Assembly: GCA_964405825.1 (NCBI GenBank)
Contig: CAYOPI010000007.1
Span: forward strand, 11,966 to 75,965
Origin: JBHJGM01 sp964405825
Lineage (GTDB): Bacteria; Verrucomicrobiota; Verrucomicrobiia; Opitutales; JBHJGM01
DNA: 64,000 nt
Direction: 5' to 3'
A program made the position numbers and the translations under genes. Below are positions 49,638 through 56,645 of this stretch, one piece after another. Below the pieces are notes generated by a model, which saw nothing but the letters and a program-made list of their open reading frames with translations, was not told where the DNA came from and made no database searches. The first letter of the stretch is position 1; each line of letters starts with the position of its first letter.

Positions 49638-50762
49638 GTGGGTAAGAAAGCCGCGGCCGTAGAGGCCGATCATACCATTCACACGCCGTTTCCGACGGCG
49701 GATGCCGACCTCGCCGCGCTGGTCAAACACGAGGCCAACGCTTCGCTGACCAGCGAGGACAAGATTCGTTACTACACCGACATGGTGCGCATCCGGCGAT
49801 TCGAGGAGCGCTGCATCCGCGTCTACCAGCAGGGCAAGATCGGCGGTTTTCTGCACCTGTACATCGGCCAGGAGGCGGTCGCCGTGGGCACGCTCAATCT
49901 GATGGGCGAGCACGACCATTGCATCACCGCCTACCGCGACCATGGCCACGGACTGGCCGTGGGCATGAGCATGAACGAGTGCATGGCCGAACTCACCGGC
50001 AAGCACACCGGGTGTTCCAAGGGCAAGGGCGGCTCGATGCACTTTTTCGCGCCGGACAAGCGCTACTGGGGCGGGCACGGAATTGTCGGCGGTCAGGTGC
50101 CGCTGGGCACGGGGCTCGCCTTCGCGCTCAAGTACAAGGGGCTCAAGGGCTGCTGCCTCACCTTCATGGGCGATGGCGCGGTCAATCAGGGCGCCGTGCA
50201 CGAGGCCTTCAATCTCGCCGCCTTGTGGGACCTGCCCACGGTCTTCATCATCGAGAACAACGGCTACTCCATGGGCACGAGCGAGGCGCGTTCCTCGGCC
50301 CATCCGGGCAACCTCTCCGAGCGCGCCCACAGCTACGGGATGGAGAGTGACACGGTGAACGGCCACGTGCTCTACGACGTGCGGGCGAAGACCTTCGACG
50401 CGATGCAAAAGGCCTACGAGACCTCGCGGCCGATCGTTTTGGAGATGTTTACCTACCGCTACCGGGGGCACTCCATGTCCGACCCGGACAAGGCTTACCG
50501 CAAGAAGGAGGAGATTCAGGAGTACCGCCGCACCCGCGACCCGATCACCGTTTACGAAGAATTGCTCAAGGACGAGGGCGTGCTCGAGGCCGACTCCATT
50601 GCCTCGATCGACAAGCAGGCCCGCGCCGAGGCCGACGCCGCCGCGGAGTTCGCCGACCAGAGCCCCTTCCCCCCGCCCGAGTCCATCCTCGAGGACATCT
50701 ACTGGGAAGAGGACAACCGCACGCCCGACACGCCCAGCAAGGGCACGATCATCTTCGAGTGA
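49638..50762 (+). CDS. pdhA: Pyruvate dehydrogenase E1 component, alpha subunit
   Basis: The start is uncertain: GTG 49638 is preferred because the earlier part of the frame (from 49566) is Pro-rich and not conserved. From there the protein has 374 residues. GFLHLYIGQEAVAVG and HGHGLAVGMSMNE are E1alpha segments, GDGAVNQGAVHEAFNLAALW is the thiamine diphosphate motif, and YRYRGHSMSDPDKAYR is the conserved phospho-loop. It forms the heterotetrameric E1 with the beta subunit and oxidatively decarboxylates pyruvate. The stop (TGA 50760-50762) shares one base with the next gene's ATG. E1 and E2 are here, but the E3 gene is not in the window. Confidence 0.92.
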   Translation: MGKKAAAVEADHTIHTPFPTADADLAALVKHEANASLTSEDKIRYYTDMVRIRRFEERCIRVYQQGKIGGFLHLYIGQEAVAVGTLNLMGEHDHCITAYRDHGHGLAVGMSMNECMAELTGKHTGCSKGKGGSMHFFAPDKRYWGGHGIVGGQVPLGTGLAFALKYKGLKGCCLTFMGDGAVNQGAVHEAFNLAALWDLPTVFIIENNGYSMGTSEARSSAHPGNLSERAHSYGMESDTVNGHVLYDVRAKTFDAMQKAYETSRPIVLEMFTYRYRGHSMSDPDKAYRKKEEIQEYRRTRDPITVYEELLKDEGVLEADSIASIDKQARAEADAAAEFADQSPFPPPESILEDIYWEEDNRTPDTPSKGTIIFE

Positions 50763-51211
50763 TGCGCCTGAGCCGGAACGTTTTGGTGTCGCTGGGCCTT
50801 GTCCTGGCGCTCGGGCTGTTGGGGCAGTTGCTGACCCGGCACAGTCCTCTGCGCGCTCAGGCGAATGCCCAGACGACTGAGACCGGCGAAGGGGGCAGCG
50901 TGCAGTCGCAGGTGGTTGTGCCCGGCGGCAGCGGGCAGGTCCTGACGACTGTTCTGCCGGCGCGCCCGCCCGAGAACATCGGCATGCTTCCGCCGGAGTG
51001 GCTGAACTTCGAGCTGCGCTTTTACCTGAAGGCCGAGATGGTCCCGTTGGCCCTGCCGCGCGACATCACGGGAGTCTTCTACATCGATGGCCGGGTCGCC
51101 CGCCAGGACGCCAACGGCTTTGTCCTGCGCGAAATCGTTTTCCCCGAGCAGTTCTCCGAAAACCTCCTCTGGCTGCCGGCCCACAACGTTCTCTTTGTCA
51201 CCCGCCTTTAG
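50762..51211 (+). CDS. Unknown membrane-anchored protein inside the pdh operon
   Basis: The ATG at 50762 overlaps the E1alpha stop (TGATG); GTG 50759 is also possible. The 149-residue product has an N-terminal hydrophobic segment, NVLVSLGLVLALGLLGQLL, that is a signal anchor. It is followed by a Gln/Gly/Ser-rich stretch and a small folded part, WLNFELRFYLKAEMVPLAL, then GVFYIDGRVARQDANGFVL. No known family was recognised. It ends 8 bp before E1beta. The tight spacing on both sides means it is translated with the dehydrogenase. Whether it helps the complex or only uses the operon is unknown. Confidence 0.75.
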   Translation: MRLSRNVLVSLGLVLALGLLGQLLTRHSPLRAQANAQTTETGEGGSVQSQVVVPGGSGQVLTTVLPARPPENIGMLPPEWLNFELRFYLKAEMVPLALPRDITGVFYIDGRVARQDANGFVLREIVFPEQFSENLLWLPAHNVLFVTRL

Positions 51212-51219
51212 TCTTTCCC

Positions 51220-52194
51220 ATGCCTGAATTCACTTACCGCGAAGCCGTCAACCAGGCCCTCGACGAAGAGCTGGCCCGCGATGAAAACGTCGTCCTGATG
51301 GGCGAGGAAATCGCGCAGTTCGACGGTGCCTACAAGGTCACCCAGGGCCTGCTCAAGAAGTACGGCGACCAGCGCGTGCTCGACACGCCGATCAGCGAAG
51401 CCGGCTTTTGCGGGCTGGCCATCGGTGCCTCCATGCTGGGCGTCCGCCCGGTTGTCGAGTTCATGTTCTGGAGCTTCGTCTATGTGGCCTTCGACCAGGT
51501 CTTCAACAACGCCGCGAGCATCCGGTACATGTCCGGCGGGCTCATCAACTGCCCGGTGGTCTTCCGTGGTCCGTCCAACGGCGGGACCAATGTCGGGGCG
51601 ACGCACTCGCACACCATTGAGGCAATCGCCGCCAGTCACCCGGGCCTGAAGGTGGTCTGCCCGGCCACCGCCTACGACGCCAAGGGCCTCATGAAGAGCG
51701 CCATCCGCGACAACGACCCCGTCCTGGTGCTGGAGAACACCATCCTCTACAACGACCGCGGCGAGATTCCCGAGGAGGAGTACACCGTCCCGCTGGGTGT
51801 GGCCGAGGTGAAGAAGGAAGGCAGTGATCTTTCGCTCATCGCCCACGGGCGCGCGACCATGACCTCGCTGAAGGCAGCGGAGATCCTCGAGGACGAGTAC
51901 GATATCTCCGTGGAGGTGGTCGACCTGCGCTCGATTCGCCCGCTCGACGAGGAGGCTGTGATCAACTCGGTCAAGAAGACCAACCGCGCCATCTACGTGG
52001 AGGAGTGCAAGCCCTTCTGCGGCATCGGCGCTCAGATCAACAGCATGCTGCAGGAGCGCGCCTTCGACTACCTCGACGCTCCCCTGCTGCGCGTGACCAC
52101 CCTCGACGCACCGCAAATCTACTCCATGCCGCTGGAAAAGATCCAGATTCCCGACGCCCAGCGCGTCGTCAAAAAGGCGATGGAGATTCTCTAG
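51220..52194 (+). CDS. pdhB: Pyruvate dehydrogenase E1 component, beta subunit
   Basis: ATG 51220 gives 324 residues, the normal size; the open frame upstream to 50998 overlaps the preceding gene and is ignored. TYREAVNQALDEELARDENV, then VLMGEEIAQFDGAYKVTQG, is the classical E1beta start. RPVVEFMFWSFVYVAFDQV and ISEAGFCGLAIGASMLG are pyrimidine-binding-domain segments, and the transketolase C-domain has DLRSIRPLDEEAV. It pairs with the alpha subunit from 49638 in the cytoplasmic complex. It is part of the operon with E2 125 bp downstream. The region between (52195-52319) contains the 13-bp near-palindrome TCTGGATTCCAGA at 52279-52291 and no gene. Confidence 0.95.
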   Translation: MPEFTYREAVNQALDEELARDENVVLMGEEIAQFDGAYKVTQGLLKKYGDQRVLDTPISEAGFCGLAIGASMLGVRPVVEFMFWSFVYVAFDQVFNNAASIRYMSGGLINCPVVFRGPSNGGTNVGATHSHTIEAIAASHPGLKVVCPATAYDAKGLMKSAIRDNDPVLVLENTILYNDRGEIPEEEYTVPLGVAEVKKEGSDLSLIAHGRATMTSLKAAEILEDEYDISVEVVDLRSIRPLDEEAVINSVKKTNRAIYVEECKPFCGIGAQINSMLQERAFDYLDAPLLRVTTLDAPQIYSMPLEKIQIPDAQRVVKKAMEIL

Positions 52195-52319
52195 CCAGGA
52201 TGCCAAAGAAGCGGGGGACGTCCGTTTGCGGTGGCTCAAGGGCGGGTCTGGCTTGTCACTGCAAAGCGCCGTTTTCCTTCTGGATTCCAGATTCCATATC
52301 CTAGATTCTTTGCACACCC

Positions 52320-53690
52320 ATGGCTGAAATCATCGAGATGCCCAAGCTGAGCGACACCATGTCGGTCGGCACACTGGTCAAATGGCTGGTCCAGGAAGGC
52401 GACAAGGTCGCTTCCGGTGACATGCTCTGCGAAGTCGAGACCGACAAGGCCACCATGGAGGTGGAGAACTTTGCCGAGGGCGTCCTGCTCAAGCGCTACG
52501 TGGACGAGGGCGGGCAGATCCCGGTCGGGGCGCCGATGTGCGCGATTGGCGAGAAAGGCGAGGCCGCCCCCGAGGTCGACAGCCAGCCCACCACGCCGGC
52601 CGACGCCGCTCCCTCTGAACCCGAGACCAAGGACGCGCCGGACATGCCGGTTCAGTCCGATGCGCCCGCCTCGAAGAAGCCCAAGGCCATTCAGCCGCGC
52701 GAGACTGCCCCGGCCGATACCCCCGCGCCGGAACCGGTCCCCGTGGCCGCCGAGAACAACGGCCAGCGCGTGCGCATTTCCCCGCTGGCCCGCAAACTGG
52801 CTGAGCAAAAGGGCGTCGATGTGACCCGCCTCTCCGGCTCCGGGCCCGGTGGTCGCATCGTGCGCGCCGATGTGGAGGCTGCCGCCAGTGCCGGCACCGC
52901 GCCTGCGGCGGCGGCGACTTTGGCTCCGGCCAAGGGAAGCGCTCCGGCGGCGGCTCCGGTTGTGCTGCCCGGCCTTGAGGTACAGCCCGACGGCCCGCAG
53001 AAGGTCTCCAACATGCGCGGGGCCATCGCCCGGCGCCTGGTCGAGTCCAAGACGCAGATCCCACACTTTTACCTGGAGACCGAAATCGACGCCAAGGCGC
53101 TGCTGGACGCGCGCAAGGCGATCAACGCCACCCTGGCGGACCTGCCACCGGAGCAGGGCGGGATCAAGCTCACCGTCAACGACTTCATCCTCAAGGCCAC
53201 CGTCGATGCGCTGCGCCGCGTCCCGGCCGTCAACGCCTCGTGGATGGGCGACACCGTCCAAAAGCACGGTCCCGTGCACCTGGCTTTTGGGGTGGCCATC
53301 GACGAAGGGCTGATCACCCCGGTGATCAAGGACGCCCACGCCAAGGGCCTGCGCCACATCTCGGTGGAGGCCAAGGAACTCATCGGCAAGGCGCGCAGCC
53401 GCAAGCTCAAGCCCGACGAGATGACCGGCTCGACCTTCACGGTGACCAACCTGGGCATGTTCAACACCACGCGCTTTTACGGCATTATCAACCCGCCCAA
53501 CGCCGGCATTCTCTCGGTGGGGGCGACAATCAAGCGCCCCGTGGTTGATGCCCAGGACAACATCGTGATCGGCCACCGCATGAGCATCGGCTTTTCCGGT
53601 GACCACCGCGTGGTCGACGGAGCCACCGGCGCGCAGTTTCTCAACGCGCTCAAAGATGTTCTGGAGACGCCGGCCTTGATGCTGGTCTAG
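52320..53690 (+). CDS. pdhC: Pyruvate dehydrogenase E2, dihydrolipoamide acetyltransferase
   Basis: The 456-residue protein has one lipoyl domain (LSDTMSVGTLVKWLVQEGD, lipoylated Lys in ETDKATME), a long Ala/Pro/Glu-rich flexible linker, a peripheral-subunit-binding domain (RISPLARKLAEQKGVDVTRL followed by GSGPGGRI) and a second Ala/Pro-rich linker. The catalytic acyltransferase domain has SGDHRVVDGATGAQFLNAL, with the active-site His and Asp. It transfers acetyl groups from lipoyl-Lys to CoA and forms the core of the complex. E3 (dihydrolipoamide dehydrogenase) is not found here. The start is unambiguous because the lipoyl domain begins right after the ATG. Confidence 0.95.
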   Translation: MAEIIEMPKLSDTMSVGTLVKWLVQEGDKVASGDMLCEVETDKATMEVENFAEGVLLKRYVDEGGQIPVGAPMCAIGEKGEAAPEVDSQPTTPADAAPSEPETKDAPDMPVQSDAPASKKPKAIQPRETAPADTPAPEPVPVAAENNGQRVRISPLARKLAEQKGVDVTRLSGSGPGGRIVRADVEAAASAGTAPAAAATLAPAKGSAPAAAPVVLPGLEVQPDGPQKVSNMRGAIARRLVESKTQIPHFYLETEIDAKALLDARKAINATLADLPPEQGGIKLTVNDFILKATVDALRRVPAVNASWMGDTVQKHGPVHLAFGVAIDEGLITPVIKDAHAKGLRHISVEAKELIGKARSRKLKPDEMTGSTFTVTNLGMFNTTRFYGIINPPNAGILSVGATIKRPVVDAQDNIVIGHRMSIGFSGDHRVVDGATGAQFLNALKDVLETPALMLV

Positions 53691-53826
53691 GCCTCCGCGA
53701 CGCTGGCCGGCCCCATCCCGGAACGAGCGCACAGGCTTTTCGTCGCGGTCACGCGACCGCGGCCCGTGGCCAGTTGCAAGTACAAGGAAACCGCGCAGGT
53801 TGGCGGATGTCCCAGTCACCTTCGCG

Positions 53827-54642
53827 ATGACCCGAACTCTTTCGAGCGACGAACCTACCCTGCCGGACGGTACGGCGACCGCCCTGAGCGAGCCCCAGTG
53901 GGTGCCGCGCCTGGGTGCATCGGGCACGCCACTGGCCGCGCACACGAGGAAGGTGTGGCTCGGCATCGAGTGCGCGGTGTTGTTTTGGGGGCTTCCGCTG
54001 GCGCTCCTGCTGCAGCTGATTCCGGGGCGCGGCTTGCGGGTGCTGGGCATCCTGACCCTGGCGATCATCGCGTTGCTGTTGGTGGACCGCAGCTTTCGAT
54101 TCAGGACGGTTTTTCAGCCGGTGCGGATGGCGGACGTCAAACGTACGCTCTTTCGCGGGTCGCTGATTGGTGCGGGTGTCTTTCTGTTCGCCTGGCTGGG
54201 CGACACCCTTGAGCTTTGGCCCTATAGCGGGCTGCTCTGGGACCAGCGCCCGGACCGCTTTGGCGACACCCTCTTCATGAGTTTCGTGCTGGCGCGCCCG
54301 GACATCTGGGCACTGGTCATGTGCCTGTACCCGATCTTCAGCGCGCTGCCGCAGGAGATCATCGGGCGCACGTTTTTCTTTCATCGTTACGGGGAGATTT
54401 TCCGCAGTGAAGGGGCGATGATCGCGGCCAGCACGCTCTCCTTCGCCTTCATGCACATCATCTTCCAGAACTGGATTGCGCTGGTTTTCTGCCTCGTTGG
54501 GGGGTACCTCTTCTCGCACACCTACGCGAAAACGCGCTCGCTGACGGCGGTCTGGCTGGAGCACTCGGTCTACGGCTGCCTCATCTTCACCAGCGGCCTG
54601 GGTTTCTTTTTCTTCTTCACGGGAGCGCAGGTCCTTCAATGA
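53827..54642 (+). CDS. CPBP-family intramembrane metalloprotease
   Basis: ATG 53827 is chosen, although TTG 53800 is open too. The 271-residue protein has about seven hydrophobic helices (CAVLFWGLPLALLLQLI, GILTLAIIALLLVDRS and others). The CPBP/Abi motifs are EIIGRTFFFHRYGE (a variant of EExxxR, here QEIIGR), FAFMHIIFQN (FxxxH) and EHSVYGCLIF (second His). Such enzymes process prenylated or membrane proteins; the substrate is unknown. It converges with ruvX, with a 7-bp overlap at the ends. Confidence 0.8.
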   Translation: MTRTLSSDEPTLPDGTATALSEPQWVPRLGASGTPLAAHTRKVWLGIECAVLFWGLPLALLLQLIPGRGLRVLGILTLAIIALLLVDRSFRFRTVFQPVRMADVKRTLFRGSLIGAGVFLFAWLGDTLELWPYSGLLWDQRPDRFGDTLFMSFVLARPDIWALVMCLYPIFSALPQEIIGRTFFFHRYGEIFRSEGAMIAASTLSFAFMHIIFQNWIALVFCLVGGYLFSHTYAKTRSLTAVWLEHSVYGCLIFTSGLGFFFFFTGAQVLQ

Positions 54643-55070
54643 GGCGGTGTGTGGGCGTCCAGATAGTCCTGCAGGATGACCGCGGCGGCGCGTGAGTCGC
54701 GTTCACCGCTCTGACGCTCGGCTTGTCGCTCGCTTACCCCGTGGCGGGTCTTCCCGGAGGCGGTGGCAGCGTCGGCAGCCTGCGACGAGCCGTATTCATC
54801 CTGTCGATACACGGGCAGTCCGAAGCGCTCTTCCAGAGCTTTCGCGAAGGCCTCGGCGTACTCGGCCATTGGCCCGGCCGAACCATCTTCGTTGAGCGGA
54901 ACGCCCACGACGAACGCCGTGACTTTTCGCTCTGTCACCACATTCTGGATACACTCCATTCGGGCGGCTTCCTCGGTCTGCGTCGCGGCCTCAATTGGAA
55001 AGGCGAGTCCCGCTTCGGCCACCGCCAGCCCGACGCGCCTGGTCCCGTAGTCGATTCCGAGGTAAGTCAC
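54636..55070 (-). CDS. ruvX: Putative Holliday junction resolvase RuvX/YqgF
   Basis: The start is GTG at 55070 (144 residues); the first residues TYLGIDYGTRRVGLAVAEAG are the RNase H-like YqgF signature with the catalytic Asp. VVGVPLNEDGSAGPMAEYAE and DSRAAAVILQDYLD complete the family pattern. YqgF proteins act in rRNA processing (16S 5' end) and possibly recombination. The first 53 nt of this gene and 35 nt upstream also occur as an exact second copy at 55976-56063, separated by 870 bp. The gene therefore looks as if it was rebuilt after an insertion. It overlaps the CPBP gene by 7 bp at its 3' end. Confidence 0.9.
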   Translation of the reverse strand: MTYLGIDYGTRRVGLAVAEAGLAFPIEAATQTEEAARMECIQNVVTERKVTAFVVGVPLNEDGSAGPMAEYAEAFAKALEERFGLPVYRQDEYGSSQAADAATASGKTRHGVSERQAERQSGERDSRAAAVILQDYLDAHTPPH

Positions 55071-55105
55071 GGGCGAAGGTAGCAGGGGTGGACGCGGATG
55101 AACGC
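55018..55105. repeat. Left copy of an 88-bp perfect direct repeat (intact ruvX 5' end)
   Basis: Positions 55018-55105 are identical, base for base, to 55976-56063 (offset 958). The copy holds the first 17 codons of ruvX plus 35 bp of upstream DNA, including GACGCGGATGAACGC. The flanks differ directly outside the repeat. Confidence 0.95.
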
Positions 55106-55459
55106 CGATGGGCGCAGATATGGACTCAATGCCTGGTAGATTCCTCTCTTCGGCCTGCGCGCCAGTTTTTCGCGATTGGCTGAAGCCCCTGTAGCGCGCT
55201 TCATGCTCGAACTTATCTGTTTGCCTGCTCTCTTCTTCGAATGAGCCCCGGCCACATGCGTGAGGCAGTTCGATCCCAAGTGCGCTTCCAGATGCTCTTC
55301 AAGGATACGTTCACCACATTTGGGGCAGTACTTTTCATAAGGGCCCTTCGCCTTGTATCTTCCACATGGCTTACGGTGACGACCTGTTTTCCTATCACTG
55401 CCAGCTGGGTGGCTCATGTTTCCGCCAAGATTGCCTCTCTTTCTGTAGTTGCGGCTCAC
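55067..55459 (-). CDS. Doubtful 130-residue ORF with zinc-finger-like segment
   Basis: The frame is open between the two repeat copies and ends with TGA overlapping the ruvX GTG (GTGA). The middle has YCPKCGERILEEHLEAHL then GSNC, a possible zinc finger. The last residues (SAFIRVHPCYLRP) are only a reading of the interspersed GCGGATGAACGC repeat. The N-terminal part is Arg/Gly/Lys-rich. It could be a real small protein with a decayed C-terminus or a chance frame. Low confidence. Confidence 0.25.
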   Translation of the reverse strand: MSRNYRKRGNLGGNMSHPAGSDRKTGRHRKPCGRYKAKGPYEKYCPKCGERILEEHLEAHLGSNCLTHVAGAHSKKRAGKQISSSMKRATGASANREKLARRPKRGIYQALSPYLRPSAFIRVHPCYLRP

Positions 55460-55539
55460 GCAAAACGCTTCTTTGGGTTTTTACCTGTATTCACTGGCGA
55501 AGGAAGACAGTCATTTCTCAAAGGTAAGACTTCAATGCC

Positions 55540-55941
55540 TTAGAGATCGTTGACGACTCGATGCCATTCGATTCGCGGCTTTCCAAAGTTGATCAGCAAT
55601 CCGAGCTTGAGGTTGCTTGCGCGGAGAGCGTTGAGCAACTGCGCAAAATGGACCTTCTCCAGTGCCTTCACGGCCTTCAATTCCAGGACGAGCCGACGCT
55701 CCACGAGGATGTCGGGGAGGTACTCACCCACGACCTGACCCTCATAGAACACAGTCAGAGGTACCTGAGCCTCAGCCTGCAGGCCGCGCCCGGCCAGTTC
55801 AACGAGGAGGGCTCGCTCGTAGACTTTTTCGAGGAATCCAACCCCGAGTGTGTTCGACACACGAAAAGCCGCCCCAATGACGGTTTCACTCAGGGCATTG
55901 AGTGTGGCGGTCTCGCCAGAGGGCATCCTATTCGCGCTCAT
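55540..55941 (-). CDS. GxxExxY family protein
   Basis: The 133-residue protein begins ALSETVIGAAFRVSNTLG and then has VGFLEKVYERALLVEL, in which GFLEKVY is the GxxExxY motif. The later part, VEGEYLP-like (VVGEYLPDILVERRLVLELK) with a PD-(D/E)xK-like DILVERRLVLELK pattern, may be a nuclease-type active site (Asp, Glu, Lys in order). The biochemical function of the family is not established. The ATG (55939-55941) lies inside a copy of the interspersed GACGCGGATGRACGC repeat. The gene follows a duplicated ruvX 5' end on the same strand and so lies within the old ruvX transcription unit. Confidence 0.88.
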   Translation of the reverse strand: MSANRMPSGETATLNALSETVIGAAFRVSNTLGVGFLEKVYERALLVELAGRGLQAEAQVPLTVFYEGQVVGEYLPDILVERRLVLELKAVKALEKVHFAQLLNALRASNLKLGLLINFGKPRIEWHRVVNDL

Positions 55942-55958
55942 CTGCGTCCATCCGCGTC
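55938..55958 (-). repeat. Interspersed 21-bp repeat, inverted copy
   Basis: On the minus strand the sequence reads GACGCGGATGGACGCAGATGA, one mismatch from the plus-strand copy at 56049-56069 (GACGCGGATGAACGCAGATGA). A related copy is at 55091-55115. The two copies form an inverted pair at the edge of the insert. Confidence 0.75.
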
Positions 55959-56028
55959 AAGCTATCCTGAGTGCCGCCACCGCCAGCCCGACGCGCCTGG
56001 TCCCGTAGTCGATTCCGAGGTAAGTCAC
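55957..56028 (-). pseudogene. ruvX: Duplicated ruvX 5' fragment
   Basis: This is the right-hand copy of the ruvX start, GTG at 56028, encoding TYLGIDYGTRRVGLAVA and then ALRIA before a TGA at 55957-55959. It is therefore a 23-residue truncated gene. Its stop is 15 bp before the ATG of GxxExxY, so it behaves as a short leader reading frame for that gene. Confidence 0.85.
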
Positions 56029-56063
56029 GGGCGAAGGTAGCAGGGGTGGACGCGGATGAACGC
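55976..56063. repeat. Right copy of the 88-bp perfect direct repeat
   Basis: Identical to 55018-55105. This copy keeps the original upstream neighbour (MOSC gene side), so it probably marks the original location of the ruvX start. Confidence 0.95.
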
Positions 56064-56069
56064 AGATGA
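56049..56069 (+). repeat. Interspersed 21-bp repeat, direct copy
   Basis: GACGCGGATGAACGCAGATGA overlaps the right end of the 88-bp repeat. Together with the inverted copy at 55938-55958 it forms a 21-bp dyad with one mismatch. In my experience this type of sequence is scattered through intergenic DNA in such genomes. Confidence 0.75.
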
Positions 56070-56152
56070 TTGCAAAGAGGGAACCCAGGAGGCCGAAGGC
56101 CCTTCACGACACGACTCCATTGCCCACGAGGCTCTCCGAAGTTGGCTCGTCT

Positions 56153-56623
56153 TCAGTCAACGCGGATCGGATCGCCCTTCTTGATTTCGCCGCCTGAGAG
56201 AATCTGCGCCCTGAGTCCGCCCCGACCGGCCAGGCCGGGCAGGATCGCTTCGGTCGTCTTTGAGGCCAGATAGCTGCAGGGCTCGCACAGGCGAATTCCG
56301 CGCAGTCGAACCTCGCCTACACGGAACTCCTGGCCCACCAGCACATTCAAGTCGATGCCCCGGGTCACCAGATTTCGGCGGGCATCGTAGACCGTGAATT
56401 CGATCCCCTGCTGCGCGGCAAAGGTCTCCACTTGTTCAGCTTCGATCAGCGTGATCTCGTAATCGGGCTTGGGCTCAGAGGGCGAAAACGTACCGATTCC
56501 AGTGAAGTAGCGATCGCTTTCCAGCCCCTCTCCGGCGATGGCTTTGACCGACTCCCGCGTCTGCATCGGGGCCTCCGGTGAAGGTGCCGTCAGGATCAAC
56601 TCAAGGAAGGCTTCGCAACTCAT
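56153..56623 (-). CDS. MOSC domain protein
   Basis: ATG 56623 is chosen, with a 156-residue product; the frame opens five residues earlier. The MOSC-domain pattern is TRESVKAIAGEGLESDRYF, then ITLIEAEQVETFAA, LVTRGIDLNVLVG and the conserved cysteine in GIRLCEPCSYLA. MOSC domains bind or carry sulfur and interact with molybdenum cofactor enzymes; a YiiM-like activity against N-hydroxylated compounds is known for some members. It may have belonged to the same operon as ruvX before the insert. It starts 22 bp after the manC stop on the same strand, so co-transcription with manC is likely. Confidence 0.85.
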   Translation of the reverse strand: MSCEAFLELILTAPSPEAPMQTRESVKAIAGEGLESDRYFTGIGTFSPSEPKPDYEITLIEAEQVETFAAQQGIEFTVYDARRNLVTRGIDLNVLVGQEFRVGEVRLRGIRLCEPCSYLASKTTEAILPGLAGRGGLRAQILSGGEIKKGDPIRVD

Positions 56624-56645
56624 GGCTGGTAGCTCCAAGTGGGCT

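Larger units (their letters stand above)
55106..55975. mobile_element. 870-bp insert carrying a GxxExxY gene, flanked by direct repeats
   Basis: The unique DNA between the two 88-bp repeats includes one good gene, the GxxExxY protein on the minus strand, and lower-quality DNA with a zinc-finger-like ORF. No transposase or integrase is seen. The structure fits insertion, or recombination-mediated capture, with duplication of the ruvX 5' end, so that ruvX stays intact on one side. Confidence 0.45.

Noticed and set aside
55106..55975. IS element or integron between the direct repeats
   Set aside because: No transposase, integrase or terminal inverted repeats of IS size; only a small cassette with unusually long flanking repeats.
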